64,000 bases of DNA, taken from contig OY970825.1 of the NCBI GenBank assembly GCA_963853835.1, forward strand, positions 39,280,908 to 39,344,907. Direction: 5' to 3'. Below are positions 23,988 to 35,612 of this stretch, piece by piece. Positions within the stretch are counted from its first letter, which is position 1; the number at the start of each line of letters is the position of its first letter. The position numbers were made by a program, and so were the translations under genes. The stretch comes from Calendula officinalis (lineage: Eukaryota; Streptophyta; Magnoliopsida; Asterales; Asteraceae). Below the pieces are notes generated by a model. It was given only the letters and a program-made list of their open reading frames with translations, had not been told where the DNA came from and made no database searches.

Positions 23988-24330
23988 TCAATTCAAGCAT
24001 ATAAGTAGAAGACCTTTTGCATACATAATTAGTACTTGAATTATGTTTTCAGAGTGTACGTAAAATCGAGCCCAATACTCCGATTCACAACTTGAGCAAG
24101 AAATCGTAGGTTGCTTTTTTACATTCCAAAGGACAAAGTTTCCACATAAGAAAATCGAGTAACCATAGATAGAACGGGGGGTTTCATTGCAACGGGCCCA
24201 ATCCGTAACGGAGTAGCCTAAAATGTTTGGGGATGTAGCATCAGAAAACGTGAGACCAAATTCCATTGTGCCTTTAACATAGCGAAGAATGTGTTTAACG
24301 ACTTGAAAATGTTCTGGAGTTTGGTTACTC
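23988..24330 (-). pseudogene. copia RNase H fragment
   Basis: The minus strand reads YSVTDWARCNETPRSIYGYS, then LWNVKKQPTISCSSCESEY, the conserved copia RNase H block, in degenerate form. Upstream, HFQVVKHILRYVKGT fits the connection region. No LTR is recognisable nearby. Confidence 0.8.
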
Positions 24331-26622
24331 TACATACAAAGATAGCTGGTGATAATGAAGGTGATGATAAAATAGATCATGGAGATGTTAAAGAAGAATT
24401 CAGAGATAAGTTTCTCTTATATGAAGAAGAAGAATAGTGTATGTTGATAAACAAAAAAGCCAATGGATTGATGGGGAAATGCATTAAGAAAGTGATGTAG
24501 ACTTAAAAGGACGGTAGTATAGATTGGACATATTGATTCAACGAATACAGGGACAACCTAACCAAAATCGTGTTGATTCAAGAATTCAATGGATTGACCT
24601 TCAAAATTTGTTCAACACAAAGAACACAATTCTAGAAATAAAATTTGATTTTTGTAAAAATATCAACTGATTATTGCATTCACTAAAATACACTTTAAAT
24701 ATTGCCTAGAATTTCAAATGAACTTAAAACAAAGTCCAACAAAATAAGGAAAAAAACATAAAAACGTAAATAAATGCCCAAAAACAGAGTTTTTGTGCCG
24801 AAAAGTTTGGTAACCCGCCTACGGAGGTTTATCATGTAGTAGCCCTCGCCGCAAGCTTCGATTTATTTATTCGTGGGCCTGATACAAAAACTTGAGGCAA
24901 AAGTTATGCCGTTTTTAGCTGAGCCCATTCTCTTAGATGATCTTGGGTTTCCATAAACACAAAATTTCCCCCTGAAATCATGGCCGTCCCTCCGCCTTGG
25001 CCTGGGCCCACTTTTTTTAAGGACCCACTCTCATTAACTTTGTCCACTTTTAAGTTTTAGGACCATAAGTAATTTCCTGTATAAGCTGTAAGCCCATATA
25101 CTCAATTATCCACGATAGTCCGTTTTCAGAATCTAAGGGCCCAATTCTCAATTAATCCAGACCATTTCGTTCCCGTCTTCGTGTTAGGGTAGGGCCGAAA
25201 CAAATTTGGAATCGGAAGCGGCGACTCGGCGAATTGATCTGTTCGTTCCTCGATTCCTGTCCATTTCGTTCGCGATGGTATATTAATCGTTCGTGATTTT
25301 GTTCCTCATTTATGATTTTGTTCCGTTATTTCTTCAGTATGATTTTGTTCATTATTTCTTATTTCGTTCAATGGATTCTAGAAGCAGCTAGATAATTCTC
25401 TAATTCTACTAACCCTACCAGAGTACCAGAACCAGGCACCCTAACCATAATTTGAGTAAATTTAGTTCTAATTTTTATTTGTTTATGCTTCTAATACTCT
25501 TTTTTTTTTTCCTTCTAACTTTTGAATTGTGATTTGGTTATACATGCTGGTGATTATAAAGAGAAACTTGCATCTGGATATTTAGAACCTTTTTATTGCA
25601 CATGTCAAATTCAATCTGCTTCTTGGTTAACTAAATCCACCATTGGAAGGTTCAATTGCAGACCATTTTTTTTTTCCTTTTCTTGAATGGTCTCTTATTT
25701 TAATGCAATATTTCTATTTTGTTTGTTTTTCTAATTATATTTGTAAAAGGAAAATCAAGTCATTAGATCATGGTTTTGAATTAAGAAAGAATAGTATCAT
25801 TTTGCAAATAAATTTTCTAATAACTATGTTCTGGATGTGGACTTAGAATCTTTTTTCTCCGAATAAAAAAGTTTTACAAAACACTTTGCGATACACTTTT
25901 ATGTCTGCATTTATAAATTTTAAGTTTGTTAAAGATGCATAGTGTAATCCAAATATTTGTATTGCTTCGAGAAAAGCTTATGGGAGCAAATTTTTATTAA
26001 ATTCTTTTTTGTAGTTGCAAAGAGTTTTTAGAAAGTTTTAAAAATTCAAAGTCGAGATTAATAAGATTGCTGACGTCATTTAATTGTAAGTTTGTTATTT
26101 CTTTAATAGTTCAATTTTCATTTATGAGTACATATGTTTATATGAATTTTACTTATTTGGGAAAAAAAAACTCTATGGAGCCCCTTTCTAATACTCGCCC
26201 ATGGCCCAAAAAATGATTGGACTGAACCGGCCCTGCCTATCATCGGCCTGTATCAGCTAGAAAGTTATACTGGATGATCAACTGATGTATCTCCTCTATA
26301 TTGCTTTACCAAATGACGTACTACAAACTGTAGAAAGGTGCAAGTAATCCTAAGAAATTTGGATGTTGCATGTTAAACCTAGGAAGGAACCAAAGAATTT
26401 CAAGAAAGCAAAAAGCTCTTATCAACATAAGTATGAAGGCTTTAGGATGAATAAGGGAAAGACGCTGGAGAAATCATATAGAATGGTCAATCCGTATAAA
26501 TTATACGACGGAAGTTGGAATCAAACAGGAAATAATTCCACCTGTATAAGTTCATTGAAATTCTTTCAAAAGAATATAATATAATGTGTGTAATTCTCGA
26601 AAACACGAGTCAACTAAAAGAC
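24331..26622. other. Long non-coding stretch, possible decayed hAT element inside
   Basis: No gene is supported. At 24983 CATGGCCGTCCCTCCG and at about 26238 (inverted) CAGGGCCGGTTCAG could be the ends of an old hAT-like element; the flanking 8-mers agree at only 5 of 8 positions. A C-rich piece at 25150-25290 looks like a plant 5' UTR and may be captured. Low confidence throughout. Confidence 0.25.
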
Positions 26623-26748
26623 TACCAAAGGCCTTGTAATCTAGTGGTATTTGGTGTATAAGGTGTTGCCTATGACCAAAAGGTCATGGGTTCAAGCTCG
26701 ATAGGGGCAAAAATTGAGTAGTTTAGATGCCGTTAAAATAAAATAAAA
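26623..26748 (+). mobile_element. tRNA-derived SINE
   Basis: The 126-bp element has an A-box-like TAATCTAGTGG and a B-box-like GGTTCAAGCTC about 50 bases apart, followed by an A-rich tail. AACTAAAAGAC occurs directly before (26612-26622) and after (26749-26759), an 11-bp target duplication typical of target-primed insertion. Confidence 0.85.
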
Positions 26749-27066
26749 AACTAAAAGACAATTTCAAACATCACATTAGATTTTATAATCACAAAATGAA
26801 AATACAACCCACCAATTTATGGTGACTCAAGTATATTTGATATACAACAAAAGAAAATTAACCTATTTGTTGAAATGTTTCATACATACTATTATGTCAA
26901 AAACTCTTGATTTGGTAAAGCGCAACAATTATAACACGGCCAAGAGTCCATATAATTCGTTAACGTGTTCAATTTTTGTCCGTTCAAAAATTCGAACTCC
27001 TTACCAAATATTGAAACATTTTCATGAATGTATGTATGCATATGGCTTTCATTTCAATCATAAGAA

Positions 27067-28543
27067 CTACAATGACCATACTCCAGTAGGATGGCAGGCG
27101 TTGCAAGGAATGAAAGATGGAACTGGGTGGTTATGCATCCCAATATACGTAGCTATCACGTAGCTTGAATCGTCTCTGTCTCGCTCTACTTGTTTCTTCA
27201 CTTCGCATCCGACTGCCAAGCATTTATAGTAATTCCTGTTTGTCACATTATTTATGTATGTTACTACAAATTGTTTTACTTGAAAGCTATTGAGTAATGT
27301 CTTACATTGAACAGATAATGAATATGTAATGTGTTTATAAGGATACTGAGCTACTCCTCTTACAACCAATTGGTTTCAAGATGTAACCCCACAAACTTAC
27401 AAAAGCGCTAGTTATTAGAAGGGTATCCCCGTTATAAGGGCACCCTGGTGATTGATTTTATGTCTGTGATATATACGACTTAATAACCGTTACCATTCTC
27501 AAACATTTCACTGGTCGATCATCTAGTTATACACAGTGAGAGATCGAAATCGTAGCCTTTATTAAGTCATTCGTGTATGCAAATCATCTACCACAATGTT
27601 TATAATTCCATGCCATGAAGGGTATCATATATCACTAAGATACATGTTTGGGATGAAAATATAATTACCTTAGATTGGGACTACTTTTAACCTTCTTCTT
27701 GCCATACTTTCTCCATCTATAGCCATCATCCAATACCTCAAGCTCCGTTTTCAAACGTAATGCGATCTTATTTCCATTATTAATAATCCTCTCTCCATTA
27801 TTATTTCTACATTTTACAAGCCAAAGAACTAATTAATACTACCTCCGTCCCAAAATTATTGTCCACGGATAAAATATATATAATTTAAGAAAAGTGCATT
27901 TATTACACCGTATAACCAATAGAATTTCATCTTTACCACATAACTGTATTTTAATATGTGGGATTTTCAAGTTGGCAATAATTTTGAGATATATTAAAAA
28001 GGAATTGTGTATAATAAAATTGGAACGGAGGGAATAATAAATTTAAACCGAACAAAGACACACGTAAGTATTTATCATATTAAGTGTTGCGCCTTAATTC
28101 ATTTGTGATGTATAGTTAAAAAGCTTTAAACATTAAGATAGAACACACGTACACCCCAAATACCTATCTAGCATTTGCCTTTGAAAATTATTTGGTTGTG
28201 GCACCATGCAAGTAGCATCTACAGAAATGTGTGAGCTCTCAGAAGTATTTGCGTTTTCAGTGATCATATCAAGCAAGATCGGGATCTGATCATTCGTACA
28301 AGAATCTTGGTAAGTTGGTGGATGGTTGATGAACTGGTGAATAGGATTATGGTCATAGTTATTATTAGGATCAGCGTTACGGTTGACGTAATACAAGGTA
28401 TGATCATCAAAGTCAAGAGGAGAGATTTGATCATCATTAATGAAGAAATAAGGGTAGTTCAAAGAAGAAGATGAAGAACTAGGGTTTGTAGTTTGATCCT
28501 TGTGAGATAGAGGAAGGCTTGTTTGTGGGAGGAAGGGTTCCAT
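27067..28543 (-). CDS. WRKY transcription factor, group IIc, WRKYGKK variant
   Basis: Three exons: 28164-28543, 27669-27806 and 27067-27235. All junctions are GT..AG and phases agree, giving 687 coding bases and 228 residues. The N-terminus is Ser/Asn/Pro-rich. The DNA-binding domain has WRKYGKK at 158-164 and a C-X4-C-X23-H-X1-H finger (C178, C183, H207, H209). The second intron cuts the domain after the Arg of SPNLR, the conserved site in group I C-terminal and group II/III WRKY genes. The Lys variant WRKYGKK is known from Arabidopsis WRKY50/51/59, and the finger most resembles WRKY50/51, which act in salicylate/jasmonate defence signalling. It should bind W-box or related DNA in the nucleus. 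No break is visible, so it is probably a working host gene. Confidence 0.93.
27839..28034. mobile_element. Stowaway-type MITE inside WRKY intron 1
   Basis: CTACCTCCGTCCCAAAATTATTG at the left and TTGGAACGGAGGGAA at the right are inverted, with TA on each side. The 196-bp element fills over half of the 357-bp first intron and leaves both splice sites intact. Confidence 0.85.
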
Positions 28544-28603
28544 AAATTATAGAGGAAAGATAGTGAGTTTGAGGACAGGTTTTAATTAGTTAAAGGCGTG
28601 CTG

Positions 28604-28657
28604 CCTTTTATACTAATTTTGGGTTGTTGACTTTTAGCTGCCATTAACTTGTTGACT
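28604..28657 (-). promoter_or_regulatory. WRKY gene core promoter: TATA box and two W-boxes
   Basis: On the minus strand TATAAAAGG (28604-28612) lies 61 bases upstream of the ATG. TTGACT occurs at 28627-28632 and 28652-28657 on the plus strand, just upstream of the TATA box. TTGAC is the W-box core, so self- or cross-regulation by WRKY proteins is plausible; that is inference. Confidence 0.6.
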
Positions 28658-28660
28658 TAA

Positions 28661-30250
28661 ATTATAATATTTATTATAAGGCTAGTATGTATAGATACCA
28701 ATAGCTATACTATTTTTTTATCATATCTGCAACCACACTACATCATTTCTTAAAAAATACCCACCACACTATTTTAAGTTCCATCTCATCACACCATTTT
28801 CTTGTAAACCTCGAGTGTTGAGCATACTAAAATATTGCTCTTATGCCCCAAATTCAAGGAGCAAAGTTGTATTTGGTGTTTGTGGAGGATTTTGCGTTTT
28901 GATCAATTTGGATTTAAAAGAATGTGTTTGTCTTTGTGTTTTGGTTGTTTTTGATTGCCTTTTGGTTGTGTTTTACGTGAGTTTATACGTTTATATATAC
29001 ATATAGAAAGAAAAAAAATATAATATTTTAAGAGTCTCATGACCGTTTAAACTGACGGTTATAAATAAATAACAATTGTGTTATAAATATCACTCCCTTC
29101 TCTTACGACCCTCTTCACCTGACATAAAGATTCCTCAATCCTTATTGGATTTCTATTTAGATTTCTATTCTTTTCTCACACTATCAATGACTTGACTTTT
29201 CGATATGCCTTCGCGACCAGGGATTTATGTTCTTTTCCACCAAATACAGACAGACAACAATCTCTTTCATATAACAGATATTAAAATAATACACTAACAA
29301 CTACAAAATTAGTGGTTTTCTAAGTTCTAACATCAATTTGTTTCTATTCATTAGCCACTATTGTGTAACGTATGTATGTCGTATCGATAACTATGTGTTA
29401 TTATTACCTAATCTTGCTTGCAAGAAAGTATTACGCATTTGTTATATCACAAGTGTAGTAAAGGTCTGCGCGTTGCTGCAAATGTTTTTATTTTGCATTT
29501 TGTATAAGTTGAATTAATAAATACGTTATACATGTGTATTTTTAGTTATCACTACCATATCATAAAACATTTAGTTTTTATAAACTATGCCATATTACAT
29601 TAGTTTGAATCTTTTAATTTTTAAAAGTTAAAATTACTATACGAAGTATAACCAATCTGTTTAATCAAAATCAACAATATTTAAATCTCTAAAATGTCTA
29701 GTGATATCAATCAATTATGACAGGGGTTTATATGGGTTTATATAAAACTTTCAGTATATAAATATTGTATTCATAGTTTACGCATGAGATTTTTTCAAAA
29801 CTAAAATGAATATAAAATGTATTTCCTTTATTGGAATTAAATAACTAAAAAAAGGAGATCATGTACCTTATTATAGAGATCATCATACTAAATAATTAGC
29901 TCTTATGAACAGTATTATGCTACCATAAAGATAGTTATAAAAAAAAGGATACGAACAATATACAATACAAAGTTTGCAACAATTTTCCGTTTGTAAATCA
30001 TATTTTGAAAATCAGCATATTAAGTCCTTACTATAAAAGCAAATTATTTACGTACTTTAATTGTTAATATGGTAGGCATAATAAAAAAATTAAATAGTAG
30101 GATATTACAAAGTAAATACTATATAAACACTAATTAATTTACTAAACAATATAATTGTGGATACTAAAACTTTGTCAATAAAATTGTAAATTTGGAACAT
30201 AAACTAATGATATATAAGTATGCTATAAACTATCTACCCATTACATGCAA
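28661..30250. other. A/T-rich intergenic stretch
   Basis: I see no gene, clear repeat or transposon end. Open frames here are short and not protein-like. Confidence 0.6.
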
Positions 30251-30252
30251 TT

Positions 30253-30331
30253 TATAAATGGTGTTTTAAAAATCTATTGCAAAAAAAGGCTATATAAATG
30301 GTGTTTTAAAAATCTATTGCAAAAAAAGGCT
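30253..30331 (+). repeat. Two-copy 40-bp tandem repeat
   Basis: A 39-base unit beginning TATAAATGGTGTTTTAAAAA and ending in AAAAAAAGGCT occurs twice with a 40-base period, without differences. Confidence 0.9.
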
Positions 30332-30400
30332 CCCCTGACTCGACCTCAAGACCTTAAAGTCACTCCTTCAGCAACTTACCACTGTGCTGCAATCCAACAT
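30325..30400 (-). mobile_element. tRNA-derived SINE fragment
   Basis: The minus strand reads GCAGCACAGTGGTAAGTTGC (A-box like), then GAGGTCGAGTC (B-box like) about 45 bases later. The second unit of the 40-bp repeat abuts its 3' side. Confidence 0.5.
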
Positions 30401-30641
30401 GTCTACCTAATTCGATATTCATCAGTATATATTTTATTTAAGGCGAATAATAATGAATTCTTTTAATTTTAACCAATAGTGTTTTACCATGTCATACCAC
30501 TTTAATTTTCAACCAATAAGGAATTTGTGAACAGTAACAATTGTATCACATTTGTATATAGATAGGAACATAGATATAAGTTTTGTAAATTTAAATCATA
30601 GTACAAGAAAGTAATTTGGAAGATTATAATTGAAGGTTTTG

Positions 30642-30744
30642 TCGCCTAGGAAGGAGCTGGGGGTGGGGGTGTTCAATCCCAGATTTGTTATTTGATGTAT
30701 TTTAATTGATTGAACACCCCACCCACAGTTCCTTCCTTTGGCGA
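30642..30744. repeat. 103-base foldback with about 37-base arms
   Basis: The left arm TCGCCTAGGAAGGAGCTGGG plus GGTGGGGGTGTTCAATC pairs with the right arm (GATTGAACACCCC...GGAAGGAACTG, inverted) with few mismatches and a loop of about 29 bases. It could be a small MITE or a hairpin RNA precursor. I recognise no known miRNA in it. Confidence 0.65.
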
Positions 30745-31208
30745 TCGTTGTGGGCACGGAGAAACACATTTAGCGAGCGAATAACGAAGAGGGTGGTGAG
30801 GGTTTTTGATGTTTGGCGAAGTTATAGACAACAAATGAACGCCACGCTGCTTTAAGGGTGTCAATCGATTTATTGGGTCGGGTTTGTAGTGTTATCGCAT
30901 TCGGATTTAAAAAAAATTTAATTCGCAACCCAATTCTATAAAAAAAGGGGTCAAGGTTGGCCGGGCTTGCATTATGGGGTTATCAGAATACATAGTTAAC
31001 TTTATGACATTCACTCCTCAATCTACTAGGAATGGGTACCACGACAACAACCATGGTGATGATATGGCATGGCGTGGTCGGCGTGGAACACCGCCCCCAC
31101 CATGGCGTGGGGGTGTGGCGTGGTGTAGCGTGGCCACGAGCACGGGGAGGCACGGTGGGGGGGGGGGGGTGGCGGATTCGAGCTCTGATTGGTCCAAAAC
31201 TAAAAAAA

Positions 31209-31209
31209 A

Positions 31210-31296
<87 letters not shown>
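31209..31296. repeat. (ATT)n microsatellite
   Basis: About 29 units of a trinucleotide repeat follow a G/C-rich low-complexity block (31075-31190). Frames here give poly-Leu, poly-Ile or poly-Asn and are not genes. Confidence 0.98.
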
Positions 31297-31301
31297 TACT
31301 A

Positions 31302-31791
31302 CAGGGGTGGAACCAATATAGGTCACACAGTGGCACGAGATACTACTCAAATTTTTTTCCACAGGGTAAATTTTTTAGAATTTTTTTTTTTTGGTATTAC
31401 GGTGCAATGCTTTTACTGAATTAAAAGACCTATCAACATCCCAAATCAATCTTAAAAAAAACTCAACTATTAACCAACAGTCCAAACTCAAAGGCCAAAC
31501 AAAAATCTAAACCAAATAAAAACAAATTAAAAGTGTATGTCTTCTAGTTTTTTAGTTTTACGACTATAAAATTAGTAATTGTCTTTTAAATATATGAAAT
31601 TAATGATTAGTTATTGAAGACTTGTTTATGTAACAGTCATTTATGTAAAATTCGTTTTTATTTTGGCGCACTGCATTTGGACGCCACTAGGGGTGTTGCT
31701 CCTAGAACCATGTAAGAGAGCGCAACCCCCATGACCTCCGCTTTTTTATCTCCGCAAGGGTGCTACTGCTGATGGAAATTTCTAGTTCCGC

Positions 31792-31796
<5 letters not shown>
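31302..31796. mobile_element. Possible non-autonomous hAT-like element
   Basis: The left end CAGGGGTGGAACC and the inverted right end TAGGGGCGGAACTAG resemble each other and the CAGGG-type ends of plant hAT elements. No 8-bp target duplication is visible; the right flank is a (TA)n tract. Confidence 0.4.
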
Positions 31797-31867
<71 letters not shown>

Positions 31868-32260
31868 CTCCCAATGATTAGTGGGATCTTGTGGGGACTC
31901 AAAAAACGGTGACGACTCGCGAGGACACCTCAAAAACATTTCAAAAAATTCCGAAAAAAATATATATAACTCCCCATGATTATTTCTACATTTGACTAAA
32001 AAAAAAATTTAAAAAAAAATTATGATCCACTTTTTTTGCGGATCATAACAATGATCCATATTTTTTTGTGGTTCATTATTATGATCCATATTTTTTTTAT
32101 GATCATTTTTTAAAATTTTTTATTTTTTTGGATCTTATATGCTGCGATTTTAATGTTTAAAAAATAAATTTTTTGAAAAAAGTTTGTTTTGGATAATTTT
32201 TAGAGTTTTTTTTGGAGTTCTCGCAGTCCTCACGAGGAAAAGAGTCCTCACCGGATCCGG

Positions 32261-32322
<62 letters not shown>

Positions 32323-32440
32323 TGGGATCGTATGATGACTCAGATTTTGGTGACGACTATAAGGACAATTCTCAACCAATCATTTTAAAAAATATGGATC
32401 ATTTTCAGAAATTTTAGATCATTGTCAAAAAGTATTTTCT
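31797..32440 (-). mobile_element. (TA)n with a full inverted GATCC MITE and a fragment of another
   Basis: A (TA)n tract to 31866 precedes a 385-bp copy (31880-32264) of the 23288 element in reverse orientation, ending CCGGATCCGGACCC. Another (TA)n (32265-32320) follows, then a partial diverged copy starting AGTGGGATCG (32321 to about 32440). Confidence 0.78.
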
Positions 32441-33775
32441 TCGACTTGAATAACTGATGTAGAGTGGTTGCTGAGGTGACAAATAATATGATAGAAAAAA
32501 TGGTGGGTTAATAGTACCTATACCCATCAGCCTCGTGATATCAACGGCACACCAAAAGTTTCAATATTTTTAAAACATCACTTCAAAATACAAGTGACAA
32601 ACTGTCTCTACAAAACAAATAGAAAACAAAAAGTAAGTTTCCAAGGACATAGAAAATTATAAGAACAGAAAAAGAAAAAATATAAATCAACAAAATCCGA
32701 TCACGTTAAAAGTCCATCACATGTCTTCTGTGCCACTTGAAATCAATGTTATTATTCAAATTTTGAATTGAACCAATCTACACTCTAAAATTGATAAAAT
32801 AGATTGAAGAAAAATTCATAACAAATTAAAAAAAATATTTTCTAACAAAACTCAATAATTTTGAGTTCCAAATCTGTAAAAATGATACTAAATACTTAAT
32901 AATTAATATTCAATTAGAATTTACTATTTTATACTTGAAAACATATAAAATAAGATGAAACTTAAAATTTATAAAAAAATGATACGAAATATTTACTTTA
33001 AAAAATGAAATTAATTAAGAAAAAATAATATAAAACCCGGTTCATAGTTTTATTAAATATCACTAGAATATGATCCTACATTTAACATGTTTCAAAACAA
33101 TTAGCACCTTCATCTTCAATTGTCTTTTTTTGCACTACCTAAAGAGATGAACTTCTTTATTTGTTGAGCCACTAATCTTTTAGTGTGCTTGATTCAGAAT
33201 GAAGAATGTGATAGGAAATGGAATAGTAATGGAGCGCATTCTCTTCGTTTTAGTAGGTAATGACTCATTACCTAGATTTAAGTGTAGTAAAGCTTTCCAT
33301 TTTAGTACACTATTCCTTAGCCGGTCCGGTATGGTATCCCACGGGGTGGGTGCTTTCTGGGGGGGGTTCGTGGCCACGGCCAAATATACCTTCAATTATA
33401 ATTTACATATGACTAGTGATATTCATACTCACCAGTTTTATAGTCAATAACCCTCAACTAAATATACCTTCAATCATAATTTAAGTCATTAAACCAATAT
33501 TAAAACTTAAGTGGCTAGCAAGTAATCTATTACGTACTTGTGTAAAACTCCTCCCCTGTTCTTGGACCACATCCAACAAAAAAGGAAACTTCTATGAACA
33601 TTTATTAACATAAGTCGCAATCTTAATGTAAAGGTGGGAATGACATTGACAAGACCACTAAAACATACTAAGTGACAGTATCTTTTACTATGTCGGGAAT
33701 TAGATGAAGAATACTTGTGCAAACAAGATTTTATATGTTCGCACTTTGCAATAGTCTATAATTTTCTTTTAATAC
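32441..33775. other. A/T-rich intergenic stretch
   Basis: No gene is supported. A G-rich patch at 33320-33380 stands out from the A/T-rich background but codes for nothing recognisable. Confidence 0.55.
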
Positions 33776-33785
33776 CACTACTACA

Positions 33786-34120
33786 GAAACGATTTGTTGT
33801 TGCGGGTAAAACGATTTGTTGTTGCGGGGAAAGGAACGCACTAACAAACTACGCACTATCAAACAACACAAACCGCAACAAAAGAGAAACCGCAATATCA
33901 AACACAGAGACCGCAACAAGAAAGAAACCGCAATATTAAAGCCAACACCGCAACAAAAGAGAAACCGCAATATCAAACACAGAGACCGCAACAAGAAAGA
34001 AACCGCAATATTAAAGCGAACACCGCAACAAAAGAGAAACCGGAATATCAAACGCTGAGACCGCAATAAGACAGAAACCGCAACATTAAAGCAAAAAACG
34101 CGCTATTAGTTTTTCGCACA
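33786..34120 (+). repeat. CACTA 5' subterminal repeats
   Basis: A 75-base unit with two CCGCAACAA-type and two CCGCAATA-type motifs is repeated three times (starts near 33873, 33948, 34023). Inverted equivalents (TTGTTGCGG, TTATTGCGG) fill 36230-36552. Such arrays bind the accessory transposase in Spm-type elements. Confidence 0.85.
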
Positions 34121-34208
34121 CTACACATACCCGCAATATTAGTTATTCGCACACATGATAAAGTAACCGCAATATTTGTTATTCAAAATAAAAAAAAAAA
34201 ATCATTCC

Positions 34209-34325
<117 letters not shown>

Positions 34326-34494
34326 TCTATATTTAAAGATAGCACCCAAAAACATATATACAACAGCACAGTAACTTAATGTCAAAAAAATGTACATGTA
34401 CACTTGCAGGGTTGTGATCATTGTAATGGACCGTGTTTCATAAATTTACAACTATATGTTCAAGAATTTACACTTGCTAATTAATTGCTAACCT

Positions 34495-34851
34495 TTAATA
34501 AGTGGCATCACTTTGCTTGCACCTCTTCATCCATTCGAGATACAGTGGCAACAACCTTTCTATGTATTCATGAATCATAGAAGCATCAAAACTCTTATTA
34601 CTCTTCCACATCTGCTCATGAAAAAGAATTAATATCAATAATTTTTACATCTAAATGAGTAATATGTTAAACTTACAGATTGGTTGATGTTAAATTTGTG
34701 ATACATGTGTTGCGAGAATGAATGGCTCGGACAATTTCACAGCAAAGTAATGGTTGTGATCTAGAGGATCCTCCACTTGGTAGTTATTGATATCGTCGTC
34801 GGTAGACGACTCGATATCAATGATCTCTTGAGGAAGATTTTCGTTTTCCAT
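34495..34851 (-). CDS. Small unrecognised two-exon gene or relic in the CACTA element
   Basis: On the minus strand ATG at 34851 opens a 53-residue acidic frame (MENENLPQEIIDIESSTDDD) ending at 34690. A good donor (T|GTAAGT, 34676) and acceptor (GAGCAG, just before 34611) bound a 65-base intron. The second exon, 34495-34611, reads SFDASMIHEYIERLLPLYLE then WMKRCKQSDATY and a stop. The first frame stops 13 bases before the donor and the two exons do not join in phase, so there is either a 1-base indel or a different start. I do not recognise the product. The second exon looks like a helical segment. Confidence 0.45.
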
Positions 34852-35301
34852 TTCAGATGTTAATAACAAAAAAATGTTTTTGATTAATAGTTTTCTTGTA
34901 ACTGCATTTCAGAATAAAATTGGTTAACTATATATAATAACCAAGGGCGTCGAAAATATTGAGGAGGGAAAATTGACCGTCATGTGAAACCGCGGTAACA
35001 AATACACATCAAGTTAGATGGAAGTTACAGCTAGTGTTGCAGCTACTTTTCTAAACTTATCCATTTAACCGCAATAACAAATATGGAAACCGCAACAACA
35101 AATGTTTTTCCTCGATTTTTACCACATCAAAAGGCAGTGTTGCAGTAGGATCAAATATTTTCTTGAGATTCTAAAATATACGTCATGATAGTTTCTTTGA
35201 AATTAAAAGACAACTAATTAATATCAGCTCTATATATTGTACCATAATTGTCATTATTTTGATGGATCAAACTTAATTTTCATATATATGAAGGTTTATT
35301 A

Positions 35302-35402
35302 AGTCATTGCTTACTGGTGCTGCATCATCAAGATTCACATGTTGCAGCAGATTTTGTTCTCAAGCGAATCTTGATGATGCTGCAGCAGAAATCAAAATGA
35401 CT
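35302..35402 (+). ncRNA. MIR172: MIR172-type microRNA precursor inside the CACTA element
   Basis: The 3' arm holds GAATCTTGATGATGCTGCA (35366-35384), the miR172 core. The 5' arm holds GCTGCATCATCAAGATTCAC (35319-35338), which has the form of miR172*. Taking 21-mers at 35365-35385 and 35319-35339 gives 2-base 3' overhangs with 17 of 19 positions paired. The stem extends outward to AGTCATT (35302-35308) pairing with AATGACT (35396-35402), and the loop is 25 bases. Mature miR172 on the 3' arm is the normal layout. miR172 targets AP2-type floral and phase-change regulators. The first base here is C where U/A/G is usual, so loading may differ. Processing and expression cannot be judged from sequence. 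Confidence 0.82.
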
Positions 35403-35612
35403 ATTCACTTGTTTGGAGATGCGGTTGTACAGTTGTGATGCGCGCCATATCCCCAATCCCCAATCCCGCCAAAACTGAAGTATATGTATAAGCAGAGTTT
35501 CATTCATTCCTTTAATTTGTTATATCAAAAAACGTTTCATTTTTAAACATACAAGAACGTTTCAAAGAAAAACTTTTCAAAGTAAGATTAATCGATCTTT
35601 TAAGTTTCTAAT

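Noticed and set aside
24983..26238. Confident hAT element
   Set aside because: Only the outermost bases of the ends agree and the putative 8-bp duplication matches at 5 of 8; kept only as a low-confidence note.
26623..26748. Possible tRNA gene
   Set aside because: A and B boxes are present but no cloverleaf with acceptor stem; 11-bp duplications and an A-rich tail show a SINE.
26819..27163. 114-residue plus-strand frame over the 3' part of the WRKY gene
   Set aside because: It overlaps the WRKY finger exon in antisense and resembles nothing.
30983..31424. Four overlapping frames with poly-Leu, poly-Ile or poly-Asn
   Set aside because: They are produced by the (ATT)n microsatellite and G/C-rich low complexity on both strands.
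33816..34066. Frames across the CCGCAACAA repeats on both strands
   Set aside because: They are translations of CACTA subterminal repeats; the same is true of 36231-36434.
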